DNA of 64,000 nt from the NCBI RefSeq assembly GCF_910592395.1, contig NC_088308.1:7269001-7333000 (forward strand), written 5' to 3'. Source of the DNA: Lineus longissimus. Taxonomy: Eukaryota > Nemertea > Pilidiophora > Heteronemertea > Lineidae. Positions 26,001 through 37,900 of this stretch are shown one piece after another (position 1 is the first letter of the stretch; each line of letters starts with the position of its first letter). The notes beneath the pieces were generated by a model. It was not told where the DNA came from, did not search any database, and worked only from the letters and a program-made list of their open reading frames with translations. The position numbers and the translations under genes are program-made.

Positions 26001-27248
26001 ATCGCCATCAGCCACGACTGACAGCGGCGACCTCAGTGGCTCTTGGTCCGACACCTATCAGAAGATGGTATTGCACTATTACACTGCCGTAGTCAAGAAT
26101 CAAGAGGACCACATCAAGGCGCTATCAGACTTGTTAAACTTCAAAGATTTCTTTATAAAGTATCTCATGATCGGCAGCATCAAAATTGTGATGATCTGTA
26201 AGACTTTAAAGGCGCTAGCACGATTGAGAGTGTATTACGAAACCGGCCACCTATTGTCGAGGTGTGAACAAGCTTTCGTGACTGCGGATGTGTTGGATAA
26301 AACTGGGATTGGGAAGATTGAACTTTCGTTGGACATCCCGGAGAGCGAGTTCGATGAGTGCCATGCTGGACTGATGGAGTTGGTCGGGGACAATAGTGGT
26401 TACGTCAGCGTTGGCGAAGACGAAGATGAGGCCTATCTTAACTTCGCTTGCTTTCTAGGTAGGTTGTGTTGTTAATAGGAAGGTTAAGCTACGCCACAGG
26501 TGTTGGGTCCACCCACATTTCAGTTCAATAGCCTAAATAAATATGATCTCAAGGGTCAAATTAACTCGCCCTGGTCTATAAATCGACTTGGCAGCCGGCA
26601 GCTAAGCAAAATGCGTTGGTCCAATATCAACCCACGCTCTTGGTTCTCAATGTAATGTTTTTATTTTTAGATGCGCATGACGAGTCTTCATCAAAATCAC
26701 AGAACCTGTACGTCTGGAAAGGTGCCCACGTGACTCTAGGGGACAGTATAGACAGCCTTCGTTCACAGGTCCGCATCATCGAGGACAGCGTCTTAGAAAC
26801 CATGGAAGGTTTGAACTCCGTTAAACCATTTTATTCATCGAAAATAAAGGATATGCATGAGGTGAAGAGCTATATTGGACTGCTGAAGGAGAGGGGGTTG
26901 GGTGGTAGCGTAGCTTTAGAGACTCTGGAGAGGTTCCCAGCAACAGTGAAAACCGCAAGTGAAATTATGCATGAAATAAGGAGACAGTTACGTGAGATGC
27001 GAGACTCTCGCGATCTATCGGAGTTCGATCACGTGATAGAGTTGGAGGATAACATGCAAGCTCTGACTGACATATTGTTGCCGACGTATGATTTCTCGCA
27101 TTTAAAACTTGATTTTAAGACCACTGTCCCGGTCCTGAACCGATTTGCTTATCAGGGAATGTTTAGTTATCTTCCAGTGATGCTCAGTAAGCTTAGTACT
27201 GTGCATCAACAAGTTGGGGAACTTTTGTCGGCCATTTTGTTTCGTTGA
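23089..27248 (+). CDS. death domain + TRADD-N domain protein (560 aa)
   Basis: Six exons join in frame: 23089-23167, 24553-24792, 25116-25208, 25414-25578, 25931-26458 and 26671-27248. All five introns are phase 1. Residues 27-106 form a death domain (HWKNVSRDLGV, then DIFEIEEGNP, then ALCLWHER: the six-helix pattern of FADD/TRADD-like domains). A basic linker follows (GAKRRKKKSR, possible NLS), then a Pro/Ser stretch. Residues 270-342 match the TRADD-N pattern: GSIKIVMICKTLKALARL, YYETGHLL, AFVTADVL and SEFDECHAGL. Residues 369-560 are an entirely helical domain I do not recognise. TRADD carries these two modules in the opposite order. The likely role is an intracellular adaptor in death-fold or innate-immune signalling (inference). 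No catalytic or NTPase motif is visible. The exon 3 acceptor (ttaag) is weak; the other sites are standard. A convergent vWA-Link gene begins 311 bp beyond its stop. Confidence 0.78.
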
Positions 27249-27443
27249 CATAAACATCCTGCTTCGGATGAGATGGACCTATAATGCAATATAAACGCAT
27301 TTTTGAGTTGAGTGAACGACTTGGGCACATGTGTCATGAGTGTCCGACTTGAGCCGTGTGATGTGAGATCTTGAGATTACGTCCCGTAAGTGGGACTGTT
27401 TTCAGGCAAACGCCTTGTAAAGTGTACAAATAACTGTGAGTGA

Positions 27444-27492
27444 ATTAAAAAAAACCCATCAACAACCACCTTAGGTTGAAACCTTTTTTATT
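27444..27492. terminator. poly(A) signals of two convergent genes
   Basis: ATTAAA at 27444-27449 on the plus strand lies about 195 bp after the death-domain gene stop. AATAAA on the minus strand (27492-27487) lies about 70 bp after the vWA-Link stop. The two signals are under 40 bp apart, so the 3' ends probably overlap or abut. Confidence 0.4.
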
Positions 27493-27559
27493 GATGATTG
27501 TAAGTACAGCTTAAAATGTTTTGAATTAAAGAAGGCAGATTCCATTCATATATCGGGGT

Positions 27560-29782
27560 TTAGGATACATTTCTGGCACTCGTCTTCAGGACTGCTGAAC
27601 AGAAAACATCATATCCCTTTCCTCTAGCTTGCCGACACCATCGGGGTCCCTGGCCGAGGATCTTGCCAGTCTTGGTGTAGCCACAAGCTCCTCTCCTTTG
27701 GATTGGTAGGTAACCTTTTCCATTACTGGCCCAGCCGCAGGTGCACGACTCAAGTCTGGAGCGCCTCCACTCGCGGTGGATCTCCGCGGTACTCGCGACT
27801 GCTAACCCGAGCTCCTTGCAGGCGGATGCAGCTTGATTCAGCGACAACAACTTACCGGGCCCAGCGACGGCAGTGAACCGGAACACCCGGTCTGAAATAT
27901 AAGATTTAATATAGGTTTTGCTGGCAAATCTGTGGATGTGAGAGACAAAAAACCGAATGTTCTAAACTGATATCCGAATGGGGACAAAATGGAGTCTAAA
28001 TCATACAAGAAAGGCTAGTAGGCTTTAAACTACATATAGCTTAGTTCATACCTTTCGACGTCTTTAAAATCTAAATCAAGATGAAATCAACCTAGTAGCT
28101 TCAAAAATGAGCTATGTGTACCGAGCTGGTTGTCAAGGAAAATTTTGCAGATGTGCGTCTTACCTTGATATTTAACTTCCCGGCATATTTTGCTCACGAG
28201 TGCCTTGTGCGTCCACTTCCGGTAGGTCCGGATGACAGAGTACATGTATCTCCCCCTTCTGGGCGCCACTCCATTTAGCAGTTGTGTGTCGACCTTCTCT
28301 CTCCTTTCAGCCAAAGCTAGGTAAAAAAATTCAATGTTCGTCGAATTTCTGGCCTTGTTTGCTTCCTTTACTGTTGAAGCCTTGTCAAGATTCTTTGCAT
28401 TGCCGATGACGACCACCATCTTACGTGCGCCGCGGCGATGTCCATACCGCCGCTGGAAAGCATACTGTCTCACGTAACGGATGCCATTCTTTAGACTGAA
28501 CCTATTTCCCTTGGATACCATTATTTTCTTGTTTAGTTTCGTCTTCGTGCTGAACCATTTCAGGGCTTTGGGGTATCGGCCGTAAACGATGACCGATACA
28601 CGGACCGCCTTTTTTAGGGTACGAAGGCAGTTCGCCTCAAATGATGACATCACCGATTTCATCAGTTGGAGTTGTTTCGGCGTCACAGAGGTATCAATCA
28701 AAAATGCAAGGTCCACGGATCGTTTTATCAGCTGTATGCGTGGGGGCGGGCGACGGCAACCTGAAGATTTAAGAACAAAATGATATAACACAGTGCCTGG
28801 TTCTTCAAAAGAAATTTTGTCACCAACGCTGGCGTTTACTTATAACTTGGCGTTACAGATGTATCTCCTTTAGTTCGACGCTATTCAATTTAGTTGCAGT
28901 TGACATAACGGGGTGTATTCACCTCTTTTCCTCTTCTTTCTTGGAGCCAGACACAGAAATTTTGAGAATCGCAAAAAATAAAGAGGCGCGGAAATTTGAC
29001 ATTTAACAGTTTAACAAAAAAACACCGAGGCCAGGTGAATTTTTTTACCGCGGCGGCGACTAAAGCGGAAAACGCTCTTAGTGGAATCAGTCCTTATTGC
29101 TTTGCGGAGGTTCATGTCTGGAATAGACTACACCTCTGACGCCTTGTTTACCATTTCTCATCGGACAACTAGAACCGAAAGACTCGACTCGACTCACCAA
29201 ATTCTGAATTTTGCCCCATTTTATATTGTGGATAGTTTGCGACGACCAGCAAGACGAGATGGCGTTGACCACATTTAAGGCTGGTCTTTCCAAACTCAGA
29301 AAAAATACATTGTTGATTCCTTTTTATTTTAACTAGACCCCTATTTTTTAGAAATTGCTACAAAGTTTTCTTTCGACGAGTTGTTGTCCGGACAACTTTG
29401 GCTGGCAATTTTCAACAATGATGGAGTATATTGAAGACTGACACGTCATGAATATTCTTTATGTTTTCTTACCTCTCTTGCATTTTTTGTAGACGCCTTT
29501 CAAATATACCACAGTCGCAGTTGCCAACTTTAGGTCAATGCTTTCATTAATGCGCAAGGGCCGCCTTAATTGCTGAAGAACAGTAAAATACTTGGACGTC
29601 CTGCTGCAGCTTGGACATTCTCTGCAGATAATCTTCTCCAGCGTCTCGATTTGGAAGAGCAGACGATATAGCCGAGTCGTCTGCAGACAGTGGCGGTTCG
29701 AAGCATGAGCATCTACTCCTTTCGGCTGGATAAGACAACCCAGAGCCAAGGCAGACAAGAGAAAAACTACTAAAGACGACAT
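27560..29782 (-). CDS. secreted vWA-Link domain protein (412 aa)
   Basis: Three exons in frame: 29473-29782, 28164-28760 and 27560-27891, with both introns phase 1. Residues 1-25 are a signal peptide. Residues 26-103 are a helical region with five or six Cys (IICRECPSC) that I cannot assign. Residues about 119-290 are a von Willebrand A domain (VDLAFLIDTSVT, then RKMVVVIGNAKNL). Its MIDAS first motif reads DTSVT, close to DxSxS, so metal binding is uncertain. Residues about 303-405 are a Link (hyaluronan-binding) module: VFRFTAVAG, AASACKELG, LESCTCGWASNG, ACGY and YDVFCSAV, with the four canonical Cys plus two extra. The protein probably acts outside the cell on hyaluronan-like glycans. It is convergent with the death-domain gene and divergent from MZB1. 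Confidence 0.78.
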
Positions 29783-30331
29783 TTTCTCAGGGTAAATCTA
29801 GGTAATACCGCTGTGATTGAACTAGCACTTCATCAAACGCGCTGGTACACTATCGGTCCGATGATGTCCGGAATGTCGGGAAGGAAGGGTTTTATAAGGA
29901 ACGCAACGATCGGGCTATCGGTTGATGTGGACTCAGCTTGAGTCCGAAAAGATGTTGTCCAGGCGAGTCAAGATGATAGTGACGGATCGAGGTGGGAACA
30001 TTTGTTTGTACTTCGCGAGACAGCGTCCAGGCAGTCGCACGAATCAACATGACGGCGACGGGTAAAACAGACATGCTGTATTTGTTCAACACTTGATAGA
30101 TGCACAACGTGAGAATCCGAAGCTATACCAAGCGTCGCGGCCGCAAAATCACCATCTTGTTTTAACATACTCCGCCTTTCGATATTTTTGTAATGACGAA
30201 GTAGTGAAAAAAACCCAGAATCTCAGGACGTAAAATTACTTGGCGTACTGTTTGTCATGTTTGTCCCGTTCACACCGCAAACAACCTGACCAAGCAGCGC
30301 TGGATGCGGTCATACATGTAGTACCCCTTCT

Positions 30332-30430
30332 TGACCCTCAATGTATTGACATTGCTCAGCTTCCATAACGCGCGTCAATTGGCGCAGGTAATACCGCTTG
30401 AAGTTCAATATATTTTTTTTACTGATCTCT
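30332..30430 (+). repeat. second copy of dispersed repeat (see 17316)
   Basis: An exact 31-base match to 17316-17346, followed by a diverged match through GTAATACCGCTTGAAGTTCA (GCAATACCGCTGGAGGTTCA in the first copy). The reading frame seen in the first copy is interrupted here. Confidence 0.6.
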
Positions 30431-30576
30431 CGCTTTATCATGTTAAACTGAAAATCATTCGGGGGGCCAACATCAAAATTGTGGTACAATGATATACAAT
30501 CATGTACGTTGAACGGATATTAAGGGAGCCTGTACATGTAGAAGCTGGGGCTGCTTAGTTATCCAATACTTTTATG

Positions 30577-30759
30577 CAGTGGAACGACCTCCCTTAGCGG
30601 ACACCTTTCTATTAAGGACAACCTCTCTAAAGGAGACGTACATAGTTTTGGTCCCAAATTGGTGGTTTCAATTCAATTCAACCTCCATAATCAGGACACC
30701 TTTTTATCAAGGACAGCACTTGTCAGTCCCGAGGGTGTCCATAATAGAGAGGTTCTGTG
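30577..30759. mobile_element. pogo/Tc1-like MITE
   Basis: The left end begins CAGTGGAACGACCTCCCTTA and reaches GGACACC. The right end, reverse-complemented, begins CACAGAACCTCTCTATTATG and also reaches GGACACC. These imperfect terminal inverted repeats bound a non-coding 183-bp element. CAGT..AACCTC ends are characteristic of pogo/Tigger-type elements. A related, more decayed copy sits in an MZB1 intron. Confidence 0.5.
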
Positions 30760-31411
30760 ACTCTTTATTGCTGATTTCTGATTTCTAAGTCTTCAAGCCT
30801 TACCATCTGCATCAGTGTATCAATAAATGCTATTCGACGCTATAATTGTATTTTTACTGAATCAACAGGGCCTACCTCAATCTTATAGATCAGTGTTCCT
30901 GCACAGATGATTAAAGACATGTCATCAGTTTTAAGCCTAATGTTTTTGTGCATGATTACAACGCAATAGGCCCACATGCACGTTAGGGATATTCATCTCA
31001 CTTTCATCGTTCGATTATCATATTACCAGCCCAGTGAAGAAGCAGAGCCACATCTAACCTTTTTGTCCACTGGTCTGGGTACGCTCCAGGGGCAGACCAT
31101 TGTGACATCCTAATTGGATCTCGTTAATAGGGCGAGAGAAGGAGGCACATCCACTGTACACCACCCTTTCTTTTTGGGACATCATGTATACACACACGAC
31201 TGATATCTAATAGTTTCACAAACTAACACTAGGTGGCCAAACACCTTTGAAACGGACGTGGCTATCTGCTATTAGATCTAGTGATGCCTGTCGATTATCT
31301 CTCCAATCAGAGCCAATCGCGTGGAGTTGAACAACATTTTGTTACATTTTTAATCGATTGAAAACCTCAAGCCTCTAGCGACACTACTGGTGTTGAAATT
31401 TCATCGCAAAC

Positions 31412-33819
31412 ATGGCCAGGAATGCTAACATTTTGATAGGAAGTGTGTTGTGTGTTTTGTGTTTGGTAAGAGCCCTGTTCGCTCAGATTGATAGCATAGA
31501 TCCAGGTGCGGATGGTGGACCGGAGATGATGCAGGGTGGGCCTCAGATGCAATCTGACCCGGGCGGGCAGTCTGGGAAGCTGAGCTTTAAACCACCGGAC
31601 CTGAGTGATGAGGAGTCCCACAGCCCTTTCATGCCGGACAGTCTCAGATGTGACGGATGCAGGGCTGTCACATTTCAGGTAATTCAATTACTAGGCCCCT
31701 TATAGTGGTTCTGTGTGATGTGTAGGCCTAGGCTAAATCATGTCACCCAGGGATTTGCGGGGGGGGGGGGTCTGACAGTGAGTTGTTTTGCTGGCACAGC
31801 ATTAGCCAGATACTGTTTATATCTATCTAACTTCTTCCATGTTGTTAAACCTTTAAATATAAGTGGATTTCTGTAGATGTCTTCTCATTTGACATAAGCC
31901 TATCATGATGCAGGAATGTCTATGTGACCAGGGTGGGATATCAATCTAGTTTTATATATATAGTAATAATAATATCATGGTTCCGTCACCATCTCACCTC
32001 CAACTAACTCCACTATTGATCCCCACTATATACCAGTACATAGATTTGCTCAATGTACCATTTTTACATCAAGAGTTTTTATGCTCTACTGGGATATTCT
32101 GTTGTGTGACACAAGCACATTGGTTGCCATGGTTTCCATGAAACAACTATATAGATTGGTGTAAATGGTTTTGCAGTCTGCTTGAAGAGAACAACTCATA
32201 TAAAAACACATTGTAGAATGTCTCATGAAATCTGGGAGTTAGATGGTTAAGGTGGCAGTAAGATTCACTATTTGGTATGTGAGAGTAAAAATAAATATAT
32301 GTCCTGCCCACTAAACTGAGTACAGATAGTAGACTATGTAATTTGAAAATGTTCTCTAATTTGGTGCTTTTAACAGTGCTGATATTTCCCTTTCAGCTGT
32401 TCTCAGCCCTAAGAAAAGCTTATGTGCAAAATTCAAAGTTAAAAGGGAATCTGCCAGAGTCAATAATCATGGATGTATTTGATGGTGTCTGTCATGGAAA
32501 AGGTGTTTTTGACACGTAAGTTGAAAAGCAGTAGCTGAGAAACAGGGAGGAGTTACTCACTGGATGTTGTGCCTTTGAAGGCTGTTAACTTGGGGTTCAT
32601 TTGGACAAAAAACTTCAGACATTTGGCCCGAATTAGGAGCATTCTGGGCACTGTTGGCCTGGAAGGTTCTTTTCACTTCGATATTTCATCTCTATACAAT
32701 TCCATAACTTTTCTGTGCTTCAGGGTAGGGATAAATAATCCAACCTCTATGACTATTTCAAACATTTGATACGACAGTTTAACACATCTCCTGAGCAAAT
32801 ACCTGTTGGCATATTTCATGTTTGCAGGTCTAATCCAAAGATATCATTATATCGTATGTTTGTATTTTGCATGAGTTTCATTCAACAGTGGCTTTATTGA
32901 TAGGAATAGATTTCAATTGGTCTTAGTCTAATCTGGTACACAATGGCACATAGTTTTGTCTTGTTATTCTGAAAGAAGACATTATTTCATTAAAGGTGGA
33001 CAGCCACAAAATTAGCATGACAGTATGTTAAAGGGGAACAGCCCCAGGAATTTAAAGCAGCAGGAAACCACTGAATTGTGGACTCGCTACCAAAATTTGA
33101 TGCTTTTCTTTCACGAAGCGTCTTCAGTAAACTTGGGCAGGTTCAAGCAGGACACACTCTCTATCAAGGTTAGGTCTCAAGTTAGTTGTTGCCATTAAAT
33201 TCGATCTCTCTAATCAGGACACCACCCTATTAACAAGTATAGATTACTTGCCTATAAGGACAGTACTTGCTAGTCCTGAGGGTGTCCAAGGAGTGTCCTT
33301 AGTATGTAGGTTTTACTGTACTTTTGAATTTCAATCATATAAACCTTGCTCTTTCAGGTATGGTATTCGGGAGATAAACAATGTGAAACGATTGATAGGA
33401 GCTGGTCTTCCCGAGGCTAATGAACCTGGCATGATGCAGGGTGGAGGGAAATGGCCTAGCAGGTGGGTTCTTTGTTTGTTTACGCTTGGGTTGAGAAAGT
33501 AACGTCACGATGAGGAATCCCATGTACGAATTAGCGGAGATAGAAAGTTGTAAAAAAAAAAGGCTTCATCATAAAGATTGTAAGATATATATGAATAATT
33601 TCTAAGGCATTACATGAATTATAAATATCTTGTTTCAGGTTACATGATATGTGCGATCAGTTTGTAGGAGACCTAGAGGAGGAAAATATCTATGCAGTGT
33701 TTAAAAAGAGGCCAGAGGATATACAGAACTTTGAGAACTATCTGTGTAGAGGACCTGAAACAGGCCTACGCGGTGCATGCTCAAAACTGGAGGGAAAACG
33801 CGCAAAGGTGGAACTTTAA
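31412..33819 (+). CDS. MZB1: MZB1/pERp1 orthologue, ER co-chaperone (223 aa)
   Basis: Four exons in frame: 31412-31678, 32397-32515, 33358-33462 and 33639-33819. Residues 1-24 are a signal peptide; an acidic, Gly/Pro/Met-rich spacer follows. The conserved core contains C80-x-x-C83 (RCDGCRAV), then C121, YGIREINNVKRL, GGGKWPSRLHDMC, YLCRGPE and GACS: the six-Cys saposin-like pattern of MZB1. It ends in KVEL, a KDEL-type ER retention signal; vertebrate MZB1 ends REEL. In vertebrates MZB1 works with GRP94 in folding and secreting IgM. An invertebrate has no IgM, so a general ER oxidative-folding role is inferred. A 48-bp tandem duplication includes the last codons and stop. The TAA at 33817-33819 is used. 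Confidence 0.85.
33196..33319. mobile_element. decayed pogo-like MITE copy in MZB1 intron 2
   Basis: Shares ATCAGGACACC, AAGGACAG.ACTTG and GTCC.GAGGGTGTCC with the element at 30577-30759 and ends in GGTTTTACTG. The left terminus is lost. It ends about 39 bp before the exon 3 acceptor. Confidence 0.45.
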
Positions 33820-33895
33820 TAGCGTCGGATAACTATCCATTCCAAACGAGCGAAGGTGGAACTTTAATAGAGAAATGTCACTATCCATTCCAGAG
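33800..33895 (+). repeat. 48-bp tandem duplication over the MZB1 stop codon
   Basis: AAGGTGGAACTTTAATAG at the end of the MZB1 coding sequence recurs 48 bp downstream, with both copies followed by ACTATCCATTCCA. The second copy lies wholly in the 3' UTR. Confidence 0.75.
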
Positions 33896-34955
33896 AACAT
33901 TCCATTTGCATTATATTTTTTGGCCATTTCAATTGATAGTGTTTCGCACTGGACTATATGACAGAGTTAACCCTTTAAGGCCAAATGTGGTTGACAGTTT
34001 ATGCCGAGGCTATCGATATTGTTCACCTGAAGTTGTCAAATTGTGTTGTGTGCCATCAGTCGTAGAAAATATTATTTTGACTTTTGCGTGCAGAATTGTT
34101 AAGTGTACAAGTCAGCGTGGTGCTAATAGTAACTCCTGTCTCACCCGGTAGAGAAGTTGCACTGAAGATGGTAGATTAAATTTGCTGGCGTTTAAATTTT
34201 GCGGTCCAATGAGTGGGATCGCTAAATAACAAGCGCAAAATGCATCTACATCCATAATTATGCATTACGGCTCCAGTAATTCTGTAAAATAGACACAAGC
34301 AATGAAACGCATGGCAAATATTTCCAGATTACAGTAGGTCAGAGACATTGTCGGACTAATAGTGATCAAAGAATTTCACAGCTGCCATCAGCACCAATCT
34401 GTGACTGTTCAGAGATCTCTTTACTGTGCCTTGCAGCCATTTTTACATATTGTATGACATTGTTGTTGGTAAGCTTATTTAGTAAAGAAATGTTTATGCC
34501 TAACACTGCTTTCTTAGTTATTTGGATTGAACACAACGTATACAGCAAAAGAAGGAAAAATATTTTGTGGCAGTTTTTGTCGTACCCATCATTTGGGAAG
34601 GAAAAACAATATCACTATTGGTACACACGGTTTTACCAGATAGCCAGGGTATAAGAGTCTGGTAGGTAATCGCCAGTTCCAAAACACTGATACTCCTATC
34701 TCCATCTGAACTTCTCTGAACTTCTATCAAAAAGCAAGTTGCATAGTTTTTTCTTCAAATGAGTACATGTATATTCATTTGAAGAAACAGTTGGCGACAA
34801 AGCTCAACCTTTTATAAAATTATCATAGTCTGTAACACACAAATCACCACAACAAATGATTAGTCTCTAACATTTAAGGTCGTATTACTATCAACATGCA
34901 GACATGGTGGTATATATTTTTCATCCCACCTAACATTGTACATGTAAACATAATC

Positions 34956-37900
34956 CTATAAGTTTCCTGCTAGATATCCATGATTCAGAATAACATCTGC
35001 AGTCTTTTTTGCCGATACTAAACAAGCGTCTAAGTTTGAATGTATAAAACTGTCTCCGGCAAGGACTAGAAGTGGACTGTCCTGTAGGACTACACAGCCA
35101 GGACTTCCTTCATAGCCTTTATATACCTGTAAAATAAGAAACAAGAACCGTTTCACTTGAATTGAATGTTGGCGATTCATCACGTCAATAACTACACTCC
35201 TTCTGTAACATAATACATAAGGGTGATGCACTATGAGAACCTCTACCTGTGTGGTCATGGTGGTGATCAAGAAGTGAATGTCAGGCTAACTATAGTTGGC
35301 TGCCTCGTGTCTAACTACCAGTATCTTAATACTGACCTGAGAATATCTCCACTTCTGACACTTAGTTTCTGTAGGCTGTGGTAAGTCTGGTATTAATTTC
35401 CTGAGATGATCCATGATTATTGGTTGAACCGCCTCCTTGTCCTCCTCAAGATGTTTAAGACCGAAAGGCACGCTTGTGTGCACGCACAAGGAATGACCAA
35501 CTCCATCTAGAAAACAGACCCAAACTTGAAATTGTTTCCAAAAAAGATTCGCATGCAATGACGAGCACAAAATGAGCCAGGGTTAATTGTTTCTGAAGGC
35601 AGTGACAAAACTATTTAAGATGTCGGAGCCTGAATTAAAATCTCCTTGAAATACAACAAAGTTTATCATTCTGTGCAAGCCTGAGCCTTGTGACAGGAGC
35701 CTGTATGATGTGACATCAATGAGGTCCTCCCAAATGATATTGGGTGGTGCCCACTTCTCACCTTTCCCTCTCTTCCTATCGTCTATAGAGACAAACCTAA
35801 TACATGGATCATCCCAGAAATATTTGGCTGCCCAGGTGACACTGATCTTGGCTTCGGGTGGGAAATATAAACCAAGTGCATATCGACTAGAGTAGGCCAC
35901 CTTGGCGAGTTTCTCTTTGATTTCTTTCTTTTCATCTGGAATGAAAACAATTACTCTTGAAAAATAAACTTTCTAAAAAGTCGCAATGCGATAGCCAGCC
36001 AATGGGACGTCGTCACCCAGGAATGATGATGTCATGCCTACATGTCTTGCAAACTTGAAAGTATAACAATACTTCTTGACATGTACCCGGATGATTGTAC
36101 TGTGTGGACAAAAGTTAGTTGCTGAGGACTTCAGTGTGAGCATAATACATTTCTGTTTCTCTTGTTTCGCATAAATCACAATCGTCAGTCCACATTTAAG
36201 GCTTATCAATGCGGTGGCATCTAGAACATGTTGATGGAGAAATTGAAATTACCTAACATATTTTGTATATTCCCCTTCAGTTGCAATATCTGGGGTACAG
36301 GAATAGTGAGTAGAACTGCATCAAAGCTCTTGATCTCATCTGGTTTATCTAGTGTTTTTACTTGCCAGTAGGTACCAAATGGATCCAGGTCAATGGAGGA
36401 GACATGAGTGGAGAATGAAACATCAGCATCTGAAATCGCAAACGCATTTGCATCAGAAGAAAAGACGAGGGTAAAAGAATTTGCTCCATGACGCAGATAT
36501 TTTACAGGGTTGGGCCTGCTGAGCAGCAAATGCACAGGCTCATTTTTGTGGTTCTGCTGTTGAAGGTATTCTGATCCCATATCTCTTTCTAAAGAGACAC
36601 TTGATAAAGAAATCAAGGGCCCACTTTTAGAAAGCACTTTCGCTCATAACATCCTGTTGACATGATATTACATGTGCATTGATGAACATGAAACAACAGG
36701 TCAGCATGATGTTAAAGGGCAACTCGTGTCAAATTTCACCATATAACGTTTTAGCTGTTTTTGACAAATGACTACGTCACTTTCTCATAAATCAGTAAAG
36801 TTTTCGAATCGAAATGCACATTTTCTAGAAATTGATGGTTTAATCCCGCCCGGACAGCTCGCTTTGATGCCATTTTCGTTGATGACGTCACAACATGAAC
36901 ATTTTCGCGGTTGCGGTGGTTTACATTCAGCGATTTTATAATAAATCTAATCCAAAATGGAAAATTTGAGCTTTACATTTGTGATCAACATTTGAAAACG
37001 GACGTATTTCCGCAAAGTTGTAAATCACATCATAGTATCACTTTAAGAGCTAACATGCTTTCTAACAACCAGGCCCTGGCCTTGCCTAAATGATTACTCC
37101 CGGTACGTACCAGATTGTTTTAAGAAATGTTTCGGGATCGCTCCAATGCCACCAGGAGCAGTATAGTTGAGTGTTCCATCAGGCATTAGGTTATTGTCGC
37201 CCTCTATGACTCCTGTCAGGGGTTGCAGGACGCCACTTGACAGCAACTCTTCATGGAAGCTGAAAAGCAAGAGAGTGGGGTTGCTTTATTCATGCGCAGG
37301 ATCAACTCAGGACTACATAACAATACCACATAGACAGCCTCCTTCAAAGGAAGCCCTTGGCCTTGGACACTTTAGTAGGGATATAATTTGTGAGCACATG
37401 CTTACCTCTTATTGATTTGTGCATAGTTAGGTCTCACACTTATGTACTGAGCGCCTAGGTCTACTGTCTGCTGGTTTGTACTACTTCTGCTGGTGTTCAT
37501 GCGCCCACCTGAAATTGGTACACATGTAGTGAAATTTGAGGTCAAGGGGTGCTGTCGTAAGGGGCTTGAAATTTTTTTCGTGGAAATGGATGTGCATACT
37601 CGGCCCCTTCCAATGAGTCCCCTCCACAGTCTTGGGCAAATCACTTATCAATGATTGCTGGTCGGCATGATGGCCCGCCTTAATGAAACCAACACACACA
37701 ATCGTGCAAGTTGATAACTGGTATCTATTGTTGGTTCTGGTGTGTAAGACCGAGAGGAGTCGAGCCATTTCTTTGTTAGTCTGTGTTGATTTTTATTTGG
37801 ATTCTTGGTTCCATATACCAGACAACACTACTGTCTAAAACCAATATAAAATCGGATTAACTTCCCGCAGTGGTCATTATTGTACCTGGGATGCACCTTC

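Larger units (their letters stand above)
29783..31411. other. intergenic between divergent genes
   Basis: Separates the vWA-Link and MZB1 starts, so it should hold both promoters, but no core element is convincing. It contains a fragment of the repeat shared with 17.3 kb (30332-30430) and one MITE (30577-30759). Confidence 0.5.

Noticed and set aside
33777-34151. 124-codon plus ORF after MZB1
   Set aside because: It is in a different frame over the MZB1 stop and its 48-bp duplication; the in-frame MZB1 stop at 33817 with KVEL fits the family.
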